Shown here: positions 1 to 8,840 of the stretch, piece by piece
Layout: the number at the start of each line of letters is the position of its first letter
Position numbering within the stretch: position 1 is the stretch's first letter
Assembly (NCBI RefSeq): GCF_964063345.1
Contig: NZ_OZ061318.1
Coordinates: 3,410,001 to 3,474,000, forward strand
Direction of reading: 5' to 3'
From: Pseudomonas lini
GTDB taxonomy: Bacteria > Pseudomonadota > Gammaproteobacteria > Pseudomonadales > Pseudomonadaceae
Length of the DNA stretch: 64,000 nt
Translations under genes and position numbers: made by a program
The notes under the pieces: generated by a model
The model's database searches: none
What the model saw: only the letters and a program-made list of their open reading frames with translations
Told to the model about the DNA's origin: nothing

Positions 1-449
1 TGATCGCAGGCGGCACCGAGTTGAGTGGGCACTTCTCCAACCCGCCGTTCCAGGATCAGGCGCTGGAAAACCCCAACGTGCATGTGGTGCTGAATACCTA
101 TGACTTGCTCGGTCCGAACTCGCCGACCGTACTGTTCGCCACTGAGAAATTCCGTAGCGAGAACCCGAAAACCTACAACGCCTTCATCGCCGCGCTAACC
201 GAAGCGGCCGAGTTTGCGCAGAACGATAAAGGTGCGGCAGCCGACACTTACATCCGTGTCACCAAGGCCAAAATCGACCGCGCGGCGTTGCTGAAAATCA
301 TCGACAACCCGCAGTTCGAATTCAGCATCACACCGAAAAACACCTACCCGCTGGCCGAGTTCCTCTACCGCGTCGGTGCGATCAAAAACAAACCGGATTC
401 GTGGAAGGACTACTTCTTCCAAGACACTAAACCGCTGCAAGGGAGCTGA
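1..449 (+). CDS. ABC transporter substrate-binding protein, NitT/TauT type (C-terminal part)
   Basis: The reading frame is open from the left edge (codons in phase with base 3) to a TGA at 447-449, so only the last ~149 residues are seen. The fragment is rich in short alpha/beta segments ending in WKDYFF and is followed 5 bases later by a cognate ATPase and then a permease. That order and the sequence style fit the periplasmic NMT1/SsuA/TauA-like ligand-binding proteins of importers for sulfonates, nitrate, taurine or pyrimidine precursors. The substrate cannot be read from this fragment. The signal peptide and the ligand-binding N-lobe lie outside the window. Confidence 0.75.
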   Translation, partial: IAGGTELSGHFSNPPFQDQALENPNVHVVLNTYDLLGPNSPTVLFATEKFRSENPKTYNAFIAALTEAAEFAQNDKGAAADTYIRVTKAKIDRAALLKIIDNPQFEFSITPKNTYPLAEFLYRVGAIKNKPDSWKDYFFQDTKPLQGS

Positions 450-454
450 CCGAC

Positions 455-1315
455 ATGAACGCCCCTTTGCAAGGCCACACGGCCAGCAAGCCGATCGCGG
501 CAGCTCAAGCGCTGCTGTCGGTCGACCAGGTCAGCCTGGAATACCGCACGCCTGCGCGGGTGGTTCGAGCGACCCATCAGGTCAGTTTCGAGATCGATCC
601 GGCGGACCGTTTTGTGTTGCTCGGTCCTTCCGGCTGCGGCAAGTCGACATTGCTCAAGGCGGTCGCCGGGTTCATCCAGCCCTGTGAGGGCGAGATTCGC
701 CTGCAAGGCCAGCGGGTCGATGCGCCAGGGCCAGACCGGATCGTGGTGTTCCAGGAGTTCGATCAGCTGCCACCGTGGAAAACCGTCAAACAGAACGTGA
801 TGTTTCCGCTGCTCGCTTCCAGAACGCTCAAGCGCAAAGAGGCTGAAGAGCGGGCGCTGCACTATCTGGACAAGGTCGGTCTGGCGGCGTTTGCCGATGC
901 CTATCCGCATACCTTGTCTGGCGGCATGAAAGCTCGCGTGGCCATTGCTCGCGCCTTGGCGATGCAACCAAAAATCCTGTTGATGGACGAGCCCTTCGCC
1001 GCCCTCGATGCGCTGACCCGGCGCAAGATGCAGGAGGAGTTGCTGCTGCTCTGGGAAGAGGTGCGTTTCACGCTGCTGTTCGTCACTCACTCCATCGAAG
1101 AGGCGTTGGTGGTGGGCAACCGGATTTTGCTGCTGTCGCCCCATCCGGGCCGGGTGCGGGCGGAAGTCCACAGCCATCAATACGACTTGCACAGTTTGGG
1201 TGGCGTGGCGTTCCAGGAATCGGCGCGGCGGATTCATCGGCTGTTGTTCGATGAAGGTCAGTCGCCGGAAACCGAGCGTGACCTGGATTTCGCCGACATT
1301 CGCATCGCTTATTGA
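455..1315 (+). CDS. ABC transporter ATP-binding protein, NitT/TauT family
   Basis: A 286-residue cytoplasmic ATPase that energises the import system of the flanking genes. It has Walker A GPSGCGKST near residue 59, a Q-loop in VFQEFDQLPPWKT, the signature LSGGMKARVAIARAL, Walker B ILLMDEP and the switch histidine in FVTHSIEEA. This layout is that of SsuB/TauB/NrtD proteins. The start ATG lies 5 bases after the stop of the binding-protein gene, so translation is probably coupled. A C-terminal tail of about 40 residues after the H-loop is normal for the family. The substrate remains unknown (sulfonate, taurine or similar). Confidence 0.9.
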   Translation: MNAPLQGHTASKPIAAAQALLSVDQVSLEYRTPARVVRATHQVSFEIDPADRFVLLGPSGCGKSTLLKAVAGFIQPCEGEIRLQGQRVDAPGPDRIVVFQEFDQLPPWKTVKQNVMFPLLASRTLKRKEAEERALHYLDKVGLAAFADAYPHTLSGGMKARVAIARALAMQPKILLMDEPFAALDALTRRKMQEELLLLWEEVRFTLLFVTHSIEEALVVGNRILLLSPHPGRVRAEVHSHQYDLHSLGGVAFQESARRIHRLLFDEGQSPETERDLDFADIRIAY

Positions 1316-1334
1316 GCCATTGGAGGATTGCCCG

Positions 1335-2201
1335 ATGAGCCATTCATCATCTGCGCGTAAAGAATACGAAACTGTTTTGCAGCCGCTGACCAGCGTGCCG
1401 CTGGAGCGTGAATTGCCGCTCGGCCAGCGCCTCTGGCAGCAGGGCTGGCTGCGTAAAAGCCTGATCCTGATGTTGCTCGCGGTGCTTTGGGAAGCCGTCG
1501 CCCGCTATCAGAATAACGACCTGCTGCTGCCGAGCTTTTTGCAAACCGCCAGCGCGCTGCAGGAGGGCCTGCTCAGCGGCGAACTGCTGAGCAAGGTGTG
1601 GATTTCGCTGGTTGTTTTGCTCAAGGGTTACCTGATTGGCATCGTTCTGGCGTTTGTCCTGACGACGCTGGCGGTGTCGACCCGGTTCGGTCGTGATCTG
1701 CTGAGTACGCTGACCTCGATGTTCAACCCGCTGCCGGCCATTGCCCTGTTGCCGCTGGCGCTGCTGTGGTTCGGGCTGGGGCAGAACAGTCTGATTTTTG
1801 TACTGGTGCATTCGGTGCTCTGGGCGTTGGCCTTGAACACCTATGCCGGGTTTCTCGGTGTCTCGGAAACCTTGCGCATGGCCGGGCGTAATTACGGCCT
1901 CAAGGGCATGCGTTTCGTGCTGTTCATCCTGATCCCGGCCGCGCTGCCGTCGATTCTTGCCGGGCTGAAAATCGGTTGGGCCTTCGCCTGGCGTACGCTG
2001 ATCGCTGCTGAATTGGTGTTTGGCGCTACCAGTGGCAAGGGCGGTTTGGGTTGGTACATCTTCCAGAATCGTAATGAGCTGTACACCGACAAGGTGTTTG
2101 CCGGGTTGGCGGTGGTGATCTTGATTGGGTTGCTGGTGGAGAATCTGGTGTTTGATACGTTGGAGCGGGTGACGGTGAAGCGGTGGGGCATGCAGCGTTG
2201 A
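1335..2201 (+). CDS. ABC transporter permease, NitT/TauT (SsuC/TauC) family
   Basis: Inner-membrane permease of 288 residues completing the ABC operon. It has about six hydrophobic segments and the EAA-loop region around GLKGMRFVLFILIPAALPSI, typical of binding-protein-dependent permeases of the SsuC/TauC group. ATG 1335 is chosen because a GGAGG-like sequence (1322-1327) precedes it at a suitable distance and because the upstream in-frame extension overlaps the ATPase gene without membrane character. The gene ends just before a REPIN, which probably marks the operon end. Confidence 0.9.
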   Translation: MSHSSSARKEYETVLQPLTSVPLERELPLGQRLWQQGWLRKSLILMLLAVLWEAVARYQNNDLLLPSFLQTASALQEGLLSGELLSKVWISLVVLLKGYLIGIVLAFVLTTLAVSTRFGRDLLSTLTSMFNPLPAIALLPLALLWFGLGQNSLIFVLVHSVLWALALNTYAGFLGVSETLRMAGRNYGLKGMRFVLFILIPAALPSILAGLKIGWAFAWRTLIAAELVFGATSGKGGLGWYIFQNRNELYTDKVFAGLAVVILIGLLVENLVFDTLERVTVKRWGMQR

Positions 2202-2219
2202 GCTTTGCGATGACTGATC

Positions 2220-2322
2220 TGGCGCCATCGCGGGCAAGCCCGCTCCCACAGTGATCTTCAGTGGATGCGGACTATGTGTTCAACACAGAACCCTGTGGGA
2301 GCGGGCTTGCCCGCGATGGCGC
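2220..2322. repeat. REPIN (family A, GGGAGCGGGCTTGCCCGC core)
   Basis: Two inverted REP arms (about 2221-2251 and 2292-2322) each carry the GCGGGCAAGCCCGCTCCCAC motif or its reverse complement, separated by about 40 bases. They sit after the ABC permease stop. The RNA could fold into one long hairpin that protects the 3' end of the operon transcript. Confidence 0.9.
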
Positions 2323-2403
2323 CAGACCTGCCAATACATCAGTCAGGAGGATGTTTGCTAGCATTGCGTCTGAATCAATCCAGATCAGACACGAGTGCTC
2401 AAC

Positions 2404-3324
2404 ATGCAACTCCCGGACATGAACCTGTTAGTCGCCCTCGACGCCTTGCTCGACGAGGGCAGTGTGGTGGGCGCTGCGCGGCGGATGAACCTCAGCCCGG
2501 CGGCGATGAGCCGGACGCTGACGCGAATCCGCGAGGCCATCGGCGACCCGATTCTGGTGCGCGCCGGTCGAGGCCTGGTGCCAACGCCCAAGGCACTGGA
2601 GTTGCGCGAGCAGGTGCGGGACCTGGTGGAGCAGGCCGCTTTGCTGTTCCGCTCCGCCGATGACGTGGATCTGGGCAGTTTGCGCCGACGGTTCAGCATT
2701 CGCGCCAATGATTTCTTTGTGGGCGTCTACGGCGGCAAGCTATTCGACACGATGGAGCGCCAGGCACCGCATTGCGAATTGCGCTTTGTCCCTGAGGGTG
2801 ACGGGGACGACGAAGCCTTGCGCGAAGGGCGCATCGATTTAAGCGTCAGCAACAACCGGCCGCTGATGCCGGAAGTGAAGGTGCAGAACCTGTTTGCCAC
2901 TCACTTTGTCGGGCTGGTGCGTGAAGATCACCCGTTGTTCGATGAAGAGATCACCGCCGAACGGTACGCCGGTTTTTCCCATATCAGCATGTCGCGCCGA
3001 GGGATCGCCCGTGGCCCCATCGACACGGCGCTCAACGCCTTGGGGCTGGAGCGGCGGGTGGCGGTGATTGCGCCGAGTTTCCATGCGGCGATGTTCGCCT
3101 TGCCGGATTCCGATCTGATCTTGCCGGTGCCCAAGGAAGCATTGCTCAGCGTGCGACGCCTGGGCCTAAAGCTGCGCTCGTTCACCCTGCCGATTCCGTT
3201 GCCGACCCTGATGCTGACCCAGGCCTGGCATCCGCGTTTCGACAAGGACCCGGCCCATCGCTGGATGCGTGAAACCCTCAAGACCTGTTGCGATGAAACC
3301 TGGCTGGCGGCACAACCCACCTGA
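2404..3324 (+). CDS. LysR-family transcriptional regulator
   Basis: A 306-residue regulator with the N-terminal winged helix-turn-helix of LysR proteins (LLVALDALLDEGSVVGAARR, followed by LSPAAMSRTLTRIREAIGD) and a C-terminal periplasmic-binding-like effector domain. ATG 2404 is preferred over GTG 2395 because family members usually begin just before the DMNLLVALDAL segment; neither has a strong ribosome site. It stands alone between two REPINs and upstream of an efflux operon on the same strand. It may control that operon, but the usual divergent arrangement is absent, so its target is not known. Confidence 0.88.
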   Translation: MQLPDMNLLVALDALLDEGSVVGAARRMNLSPAAMSRTLTRIREAIGDPILVRAGRGLVPTPKALELREQVRDLVEQAALLFRSADDVDLGSLRRRFSIRANDFFVGVYGGKLFDTMERQAPHCELRFVPEGDGDDEALREGRIDLSVSNNRPLMPEVKVQNLFATHFVGLVREDHPLFDEEITAERYAGFSHISMSRRGIARGPIDTALNALGLERRVAVIAPSFHAAMFALPDSDLILPVPKEALLSVRRLGLKLRSFTLPIPLPTLMLTQAWHPRFDKDPAHRWMRETLKTCCDETWLAAQPT

Positions 3325-3343
3325 GTTGACGGTTGACGCATAC

Positions 3344-3439
3344 CCCTGTGGGAGCGGGCTTGCCCGCGAAAGCGGTGTGTCAGTCAGCGTTTATGTTGAA
3401 GGTGATGGCCTCTTCGCGGGCAAGCCCGCTCCCACAGGG
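3344..3439. repeat. REPIN (family A)
   Basis: An inverted pair of family-A REP arms, CCCTGTGGGAGCGGGCTTGC at the left and its complement ending CCCACAGGG at the right, with a ~50-base centre. It fills most of the gap between the LysR gene and the efflux operon. Confidence 0.9.
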
Positions 3440-3565
3440 ATCTGTGTCGTTTTCCGGCGTTAATTGCTGCATAGAGCGCACTTATAACTTGTCGATAAGT
3501 CAATTTTCGTAAGCTTCCACGCTCCCTAAAATGCTTCGGTATTCCCCTTCCGGAGCATGCAGTAC

Positions 3566-5104
3566 ATGACTTCCCTCACGGTCACGGCGCCTCTCGCTGC
3601 GGCCAAACCAGCAACCGCCATCACGCCGCCGGTCTTCGGCCCGCGAATCATCATTGGCTTGGTGGGCGTGTTGCTGGCGGTGCTGGTGTCGGGCCTGAAC
3701 GAGATGGTGACCAAGGTCGCCCTGGCCGATATTCGCGGCGCGTTGGCCATCGGTTACGACGAAGGCACCTGGCTGGTCGCCAGTTACACCGCGACCTCGG
3801 TGGCCGCCATGGCGTTTGCCCCTTGGTGTTCGGTGACGTTCTCGTTGCGGCGCTTCACGCTGTGCGCGATCAGTGCGTTCACCCTGTTGGGTGTGTTGTG
3901 CCCGTTCGCTCCGAATTACGAAAGCCTGCTGGTCATGCGCACCTTGCAAGGTCTTGCCGGCGGCGCGCTGCCGCCGATGCTGATGACCGTTGCCCTGCGG
4001 TTCCTGCCGGCCAATGTGAAACTCTATGGCCTGGCCGGTTATGCCCTGACGGCGACCTTCGGCCCCGGTCTCGGTACGCCGCTGGCCGGGTTGTGGACCG
4101 AGTACGTCGGCTGGCAATGGACCTTCTGGCAGATCGTCGTGCCGTGCCTGATTGCCATGGCGGCGGTGGCTTACGGTTTGCCTCAGGATCCGCTGCGGCT
4201 GGAACGCTTCAAGCAGTTCAACTGGCGCGGCTTGCTGCTGGGTTTTCCGGCGATCTGCATGTTGGTGATCGGCATCCTGCAGGGCAATCGGCTGGACTGG
4301 TTCGAGTCGAGCCTGATTTGCGTACTGCTCGGCGGCGGGCTGCTGTTGCTGGTGCTGTTTCTGATCAATGAGTGGTCGCAGCCGATTCCATTCTTCAAGT
4401 TGCAGATGCTCGGTATCCGCAACCTGTCGTTCGCCTTGTTGACCCTGGCCGGCGTGCTGGTGGTGTTGCTCGCGGTGGTCCTCATTCCTTCCAGTTACCT
4501 GGCTCAGGTCCAGGGTTATCGCCCGGTGCAGACCGCGCCGATCATGCTGCTGGCGGCGCTGCCACAGTTGATCGCGCTGCCGTTGGTGGCGGCGCTGTGC
4601 AACCTGCGCTGGGTCGATTGCCGCTGGGTGCTGGGGATCGGCCTGAGCATGCTGACGCTGTCTTGCCTCGGTGGTTCGCAACTGACGTCGGCGTGGATTC
4701 GTGACGATTTCTACGTTCTGCAATGGCTGCAGATTTTCGGCCAGCCCATGGCCGTGCTGCCGCTGTTGATGCTCTCCACTGGCAGCATCACTCCAATGGA
4801 AGGGCCGTACGCCTCGGCCTGGTTCAATACCGTGAAAGGCCTGGCGGCGGTGATTGCCACCGGTGTGATCGAGGCGCTGACCACTGCAAGGCTGCATTTC
4901 CACTCGACCATGCTGGTGGACAACCTTGGTAATTCGCCTCTGGTTGACGGCACTAGCGCTGGTCTCGCTCACCGACTGCATCAACAGGCCGTGGTGCTGA
5001 CGTCCTCCGATCTTTATCTGTGCATGGCCGGCGTCGCCGTGGCGCTGATCCTGATGATTTTCTGGCTGCCGACGCGGATCTATCCACCGCGCGCGCCGAC
5101 TTGA
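3566..5104 (+). CDS. DHA2-family MFS multidrug transporter (EmrB-like)
   Basis: An inner-membrane drug:proton antiporter of about 512 residues with roughly 14 hydrophobic segments, the DHA2 layout. The segment ALADIRGALAIGYDEGTWLV matches the conserved first-loop region of EmrB-type proteins. A GGAG at 3552-3555 is only one base before ATG 3557 but ten bases before ATG 3566, so 3566 is the better start. It is followed 26 bases later by an EmrA-like adaptor and then an outer-membrane factor, so it should be the pump of a tripartite efflux complex. The exported compound is unknown. Confidence 0.88.
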   Translation: MTSLTVTAPLAAAKPATAITPPVFGPRIIIGLVGVLLAVLVSGLNEMVTKVALADIRGALAIGYDEGTWLVASYTATSVAAMAFAPWCSVTFSLRRFTLCAISAFTLLGVLCPFAPNYESLLVMRTLQGLAGGALPPMLMTVALRFLPANVKLYGLAGYALTATFGPGLGTPLAGLWTEYVGWQWTFWQIVVPCLIAMAAVAYGLPQDPLRLERFKQFNWRGLLLGFPAICMLVIGILQGNRLDWFESSLICVLLGGGLLLLVLFLINEWSQPIPFFKLQMLGIRNLSFALLTLAGVLVVLLAVVLIPSSYLAQVQGYRPVQTAPIMLLAALPQLIALPLVAALCNLRWVDCRWVLGIGLSMLTLSCLGGSQLTSAWIRDDFYVLQWLQIFGQPMAVLPLLMLSTGSITPMEGPYASAWFNTVKGLAAVIATGVIEALTTARLHFHSTMLVDNLGNSPLVDGTSAGLAHRLHQQAVVLTSSDLYLCMAGVAVALILMIFWLPTRIYPPRAPT

Positions 5105-5130
5105 ATGCTTCACTGAAACAGAAGGTTTTT

Positions 5131-6195
5131 ATGACGACTCAATCAAAGCAAAAAGTCGCTGTCGGCATTGCCGCAGTGATGGCGGTCAGCGTGTTGATTT
5201 ATCTGCTGGCGCCGGGCTTGTTCGGCAAGCGTACACAGCAGAGCACCAACGATGCTTTCGTCTCGGCGGACTTCACCCTGGTAGCACCGCGCGTGGCGGG
5301 GTTCATCAAGGACGTGCTGGTGGAAGACAATCAGCAGGTCAAGGCCGGACAGCTACTGGCGTTGATCGACGACCGCGATCTGCGCGCTGCCGCTGAGGCT
5401 GCCGACGCTGAAACCTTGGTGGCCAGGGCGCAACTGCAGAACGCTCGTTCAACCCTTGAACGCCAGACGTCGGTGATTGCTCAGGCCCAGGCGACGGTAG
5501 TTTCGGCGAAGGCTGAAATGGCCTTCGCCGAGCATGAACTGAACCGCTACAACCACCTCGCCGGGGTTGGCGCCGGCACGGTGCAGAATGCTCAGCAAGC
5601 GCGCACGCGTATCGATCAAGCCTCCGCTCGCTTGGCCAATGTCACGGCGGTGCTGGCGGCGGAACGCAAGCAGGTTGAGATTCTGACCGCCCAGCGTGAT
5701 GCGGCCGAAGGTGGGCTGAAACGAGCGCAAGCAGCGCTGGAAATGGCCAGCTATGAGCTGTCCTATACGCGCATCGTTGCGCCCCAGGACGGGATGGTCG
5801 GCGAGCGCGCGGTGCGGGTCGGCGCTTATGTCACACCGGGCAGCAAGATTCTGGCCGTGGTGCCGTTGGAGCGCGCGTATGTGGTCGCCAATTTTCAGGA
5901 AACCCAACTGACTGACGTACAGCCGGGGCAGAGCGTGCAAGTGCACGTCGACAGCCTTGGCGGCGAAGCCCTGCGCGGCCGCGTCGAGAGCATCGCACCG
6001 GCCACTGGCGTGACCTTCGCCTCGGTCAAACCGGACAACGCCACCGGCAACTTCACCAAGGTTGTGCAACGGATTGCGGTGAAAATCGTTCTGGAACCGG
6101 GTCAGGCATTGGCCGAGAGGTTGCGGGTGGGGATGTCGGTGGAGGCGAGGATTGATACAGCAAGCGCCAGCGAGCATGAGGTCGCGCAACGATGA
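5131..6195 (+). CDS. HlyD/EmrA-family membrane fusion protein
   Basis: A periplasmic adaptor of 354 residues anchored by an N-terminal transmembrane helix (about residues 10-29). It has the lipoyl/barrel-sandwich half-motifs (VAPRVAGFIKDVLVEDNQQV and YTRIVAPQDGMVGERAVRVG) separated by a long Ala/Gln/Glu-rich coiled-coil hairpin. Start ATG 5131 follows the MFS stop by 26 bases and gives an ordinary N-in anchor. It links the EmrB-like pump to the NodT-type outer-membrane factor whose start codon overlaps its stop (ATGA at 6192). Confidence 0.9.
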   Translation: MTTQSKQKVAVGIAAVMAVSVLIYLLAPGLFGKRTQQSTNDAFVSADFTLVAPRVAGFIKDVLVEDNQQVKAGQLLALIDDRDLRAAAEAADAETLVARAQLQNARSTLERQTSVIAQAQATVVSAKAEMAFAEHELNRYNHLAGVGAGTVQNAQQARTRIDQASARLANVTAVLAAERKQVEILTAQRDAAEGGLKRAQAALEMASYELSYTRIVAPQDGMVGERAVRVGAYVTPGSKILAVVPLERAYVVANFQETQLTDVQPGQSVQVHVDSLGGEALRGRVESIAPATGVTFASVKPDNATGNFTKVVQRIAVKIVLEPGQALAERLRVGMSVEARIDTASASEHEVAQR

Positions 6196-7775
6196 ACTTT
6201 GTTAATCACACATCCCTGTGGCGAGGGAGCTTGTCGGAATGCCGCACCATCCCGTTCGAGTGCGCAGCGCTCGCAAATTTTGGGTCCGCTGCGCGGCCCA
6301 GCGGGAGCAAGCTCCCTCGCCACAGGGCCAGCATTCATTCAGTGGTTTTTGTGTTGAGTCTGCTTTCATTGAGTGCTTGCACTGTCGGCCCGGACTTCCA
6401 GAAACCTCGGCCGCAACAAGTGGCCGAATGGTCCAAACCAACCAAAGCCGCCGCCAGTCAGATCGCTCCCGCCGAAATGAACGAACGCTGGTGGGAAGTA
6501 TTCCACGACCCAAAACTCTCGGCCCTGACCCAACGCGCCCTGACCGACAACCTCGACCTCAAACTTGCCAGCAGCCGCTTGCAACAAAGCCGCGCCGCGC
6601 GCCAAGTGATCACCGCCAACCGCTATCCCAACACCGCCGCCAGCGGCAGCTACGGGCGCAAACGCAACAGCGGTGAAGGTCTGAACGATCCGTCGGGCAA
6701 CAACGGCGACTCGGCGTTCAATCTGTGGGACGCAGGCTTTTCCGCCTCTTGGGAGCTGGATTTTTGGGGCCATGTGCGCCGCGAAACCGAAGCCGCTGAT
6801 GCCACTCTGGAAGTGGCGGAAAACGATCGTCGCGGCGTGCTGCTGTCGGTGCTCGCCGAAACCGCTCAGGACTACATCCAGCTGCGCGGTGTGCAAAGCA
6901 CCCGGGCCGTCACCGAGCAGAACCTCGACGTCGCCCGGCACAGTTTGAAACTCTCGCAACTGCGTCTGGCCGACGGTGTGGCGACGGATCTGGACGTTGC
7001 CGAAGCCGCTGCGCAAGTCGCGGCCATCGAATCACGTTTGCCGGCGCTAGAGCAGCGTCAGTCGCAATTGATCAACGCCCTGAGCCTGTTGATGGGCGAG
7101 CCGCCGCAAGCGCTGTCCGCCGAGTTATCCACAGACGCTCCCGTGCCGCAAACCCCGCGTCAGGTTGCCATCGGCTTGCCGTCGCAATTGGCCGAACGCC
7201 GCCCTGATATCCGTCAGGCCGAAGCCCGTCTGCATGCCGCGACTGCCAGCATCGGCGTGGCCAAGGGCGACTTTTATCCGCGGATCACCCTGTCGGGCAA
7301 TATCGGTTCGCAAGCCATGCAATTGAGCGATTTCGGTTCCTGGGGCTCGCGCTCGTTCGTCATCGGTCCGCAGTTCAGCCTGCCGTTGTTCGACGGCGGT
7401 CGCCTGCGCGGCATGCTGCACCTGCGCGAAGCCCAACAACAGGAAGCGGCGCTGGCCTACCAGCAAACCGTGCTGCGGGCCTGGCATGAAATCGAGGATC
7501 AACTCACCGCCTACAACGCCAGCCAACTGCGCCGCGACAGCCTCGCCGAAGCCGTACGCCAGAACCAGATCGCCCTGCGCACCGCGCAGCAGCAATACGT
7601 CGAAGGGGTGGTGGATTTCGTCAACGTCCTCACCGTGCAAGGCGAATTGCTGGCGACCCAACAGCAGTGGGTCGAGAGTTCGACCGGGGTGTCGTTGGCA
7701 ATGGTTGGTTTGTACAAGGCGTTGGGTGGGGGATGGGAGTCGGTGTATCCGGTGGCAGAGACGGCGCAGCGCTGA
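6192..7775 (+). CDS. NodT-family outer-membrane efflux lipoprotein (REPIN in 5' coding region)
   Basis: TolC/OprM-like outer-membrane factor with two OEP domains that completes the EmrAB-type efflux system. The frame opens at ATG 6192, overlapping the adaptor stop, but its first ~45 codons are translated from a family-B REPIN (6214-6327). A normal lipoprotein signal follows directly: VVFVLSLLSLSAC then TVGPDFQKP, with Cys as the lipidation site. A GTG at 6342 would begin exactly at this signal. Either the start is 6342, with translation re-initiating after the REPIN, or the precursor carries a long odd N-terminal extension. The rest (478 residues from 6342) is normal in length. Confidence 0.85.
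   Translation: MNFVNHTSLWRGSLSECRTIPFECAALANFGSAARPSGSKLPRHRASIHSVVFVLSLLSLSACTVGPDFQKPRPQQVAEWSKPTKAAASQIAPAEMNERWWEVFHDPKLSALTQRALTDNLDLKLASSRLQQSRAARQVITANRYPNTAASGSYGRKRNSGEGLNDPSGNNGDSAFNLWDAGFSASWELDFWGHVRRETEAADATLEVAENDRRGVLLSVLAETAQDYIQLRGVQSTRAVTEQNLDVARHSLKLSQLRLADGVATDLDVAEAAAQVAAIESRLPALEQRQSQLINALSLLMGEPPQALSAELSTDAPVPQTPRQVAIGLPSQLAERRPDIRQAEARLHAATASIGVAKGDFYPRITLSGNIGSQAMQLSDFGSWGSRSFVIGPQFSLPLFDGGRLRGMLHLREAQQQEAALAYQQTVLRAWHEIEDQLTAYNASQLRRDSLAEAVRQNQIALRTAQQQYVEGVVDFVNVLTVQGELLATQQQWVESSTGVSLAMVGLYKALGGGWESVYPVAETAQR
6214..6327. repeat. REPIN (family B, GTGGCGAGGGAGCTTGCTCCCGC core) inside a gene start
   Basis: The left arm CCCTGTGGCGAGGGAGCTTG and the right arm GCAAGCTCCCTCGCCACAGGG are inverted; the centre contains a second imperfect palindrome. 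It is open in the frame of the outer-membrane factor and lies between the ATGA overlap at 6192 and the lipoprotein signal. The left arm is slightly degraded (TTGTCGG in place of TTGCTCCCG). Confidence 0.88.
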
Positions 7776-7796
7776 TCTGCTCGCAGAAAAACGAAA

Positions 7797-7820
7797 AAAC
7801 CGGCCGGAGCCGGTTTCTTC
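7797..7820 (+). terminator. Intrinsic terminator of the efflux operon
   Basis: An 8-bp stem AAACCGGC / GCCGGTTT with loop CGGA, preceded by an A-run and followed by TTTCTT, 21 bases after the stop of the outer-membrane factor gene. Confidence 0.8.
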
Positions 7821-8002
7821 ACCCTGACTGCCAGCGAACTTAATCGCTGCGTACAAGGTTTAGTTCGGCGAGATTAAGGTGTCAGGTCTACGTCTGCAAT
7901 CTGTGGCTGTCCGGCTATGGTGTAGGAACCTTCTGGATGATTTGTAAGGCAATTAATACTGATCAGCGAACACGCTCTTTCAACCAATGATGGCCATCCG
8001 GC

Positions 8003-8030
8003 TTGACGCTCACCCCCGCTGTCATAGACT
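8003..8030 (+). promoter_or_regulatory. Candidate sigma-70 promoter of the export operon
   Basis: TTGACG at 8003-8008 and TAGACT at 8025-8030 are separated by 16 bases and lie 28 bases before the start of the adaptor gene at 8058. The rest of the gap 7821-8002 shows no gene or repeat. Confidence 0.45.
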
Positions 8031-8057
8031 CCGCTCATCCGTCAGGGAGTTACGGTT

Positions 8058-8840
8058 ATGCGGCGTGTTCGTATTTTGGTTATTGGATTGACCTTCGTAA
8101 CGTGCGTAGTACAGGCGCAAACGCCTGCGCCAGACGATCCGTTGCTGGAAAGTAGCGCGGTCGGCGGTAATGCATCGGCCAGCAGTGACGCCCGTGGTGT
8201 GCTGCGGGCCCGGGATCAGGCGGTGCTGGCCAGCGAGTTGTCGGGGCGGATTGTCGAGTTGCCGTTCAGTGAGGGCGAGTCGTTCAAAAAGGGCGACACC
8301 CTGGCGCGGTTTGACTGTTCGGCTTATCAGGCCCAGCTCAACGCGGCTCAGGCCGCCAGCCGTGGTGCTGGTGAAGAGCTGGCACACAACAAACAACTGG
8401 CGGCGTTGAATTCGGTCGGGCGCTTTGAAGTGGCGCGGGCCGAGGCCAAGGTCAGCGAGATTCAGGCGCAGTCTCAGGTCTATCAGGTTCAGGTCAAACG
8501 CTGCAGCGTGGTGGCGCCGTTCGATGGTCAGGTCGTCGAGCGTAAGGTCAAGCGCTACGAAAGCGTTGCCGCTGGCGCGCCGTTGCTGGACGTGGTCGAT
8601 AACCGCACCCTGGAAATTCACCTGTTGGTGCCGTCGCGCTGGATGGGCAAACTCAAGTCCGGCCAGACGTTCAGTTTTGTCCCCGATGAAACCGGTCAGC
8701 CGCTGAATGCCACGGTCAAACGCCTCGGTGCGCGTATCGATGAAGGCAGCCAGACCTTGCTGCTGGTGGCGGCGCTGCCCAACGCCAACGGTCTGTTGGC
8801 CGGCATGAGCGGAACGGCGCATTTCGCGGAGCTCAAATGA
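8058..8840 (+). CDS. Periplasmic adaptor (HlyD/RND-type membrane fusion protein)
   Basis: A 260-residue exported adaptor. Residues 1-20 form a signal peptide (LVIGLTFVTCVVQA before QTPAP). A short barrel-sandwich fold follows: the first lipoyl half is around LASELSGRIVELPFSEGESF, then an Ala/Gln-rich hairpin, then the second half around CSVVAPFDGQVVERKVKRYE. It is shorter than full RND adaptors and lacks a long membrane-proximal domain. It is the first gene of a three-gene operon with ATGA overlap into the GAF-HlyD gene. No ABC or RND pump gene is present, so the partner is probably the M50-HlyD membrane protein downstream. Confidence 0.82.
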   Translation: MRRVRILVIGLTFVTCVVQAQTPAPDDPLLESSAVGGNASASSDARGVLRARDQAVLASELSGRIVELPFSEGESFKKGDTLARFDCSAYQAQLNAAQAASRGAGEELAHNKQLAALNSVGRFEVARAEAKVSEIQAQSQVYQVQVKRCSVVAPFDGQVVERKVKRYESVAAGAPLLDVVDNRTLEIHLLVPSRWMGKLKSGQTFSFVPDETGQPLNATVKRLGARIDEGSQTLLLVAALPNANGLLAGMSGTAHFAELK

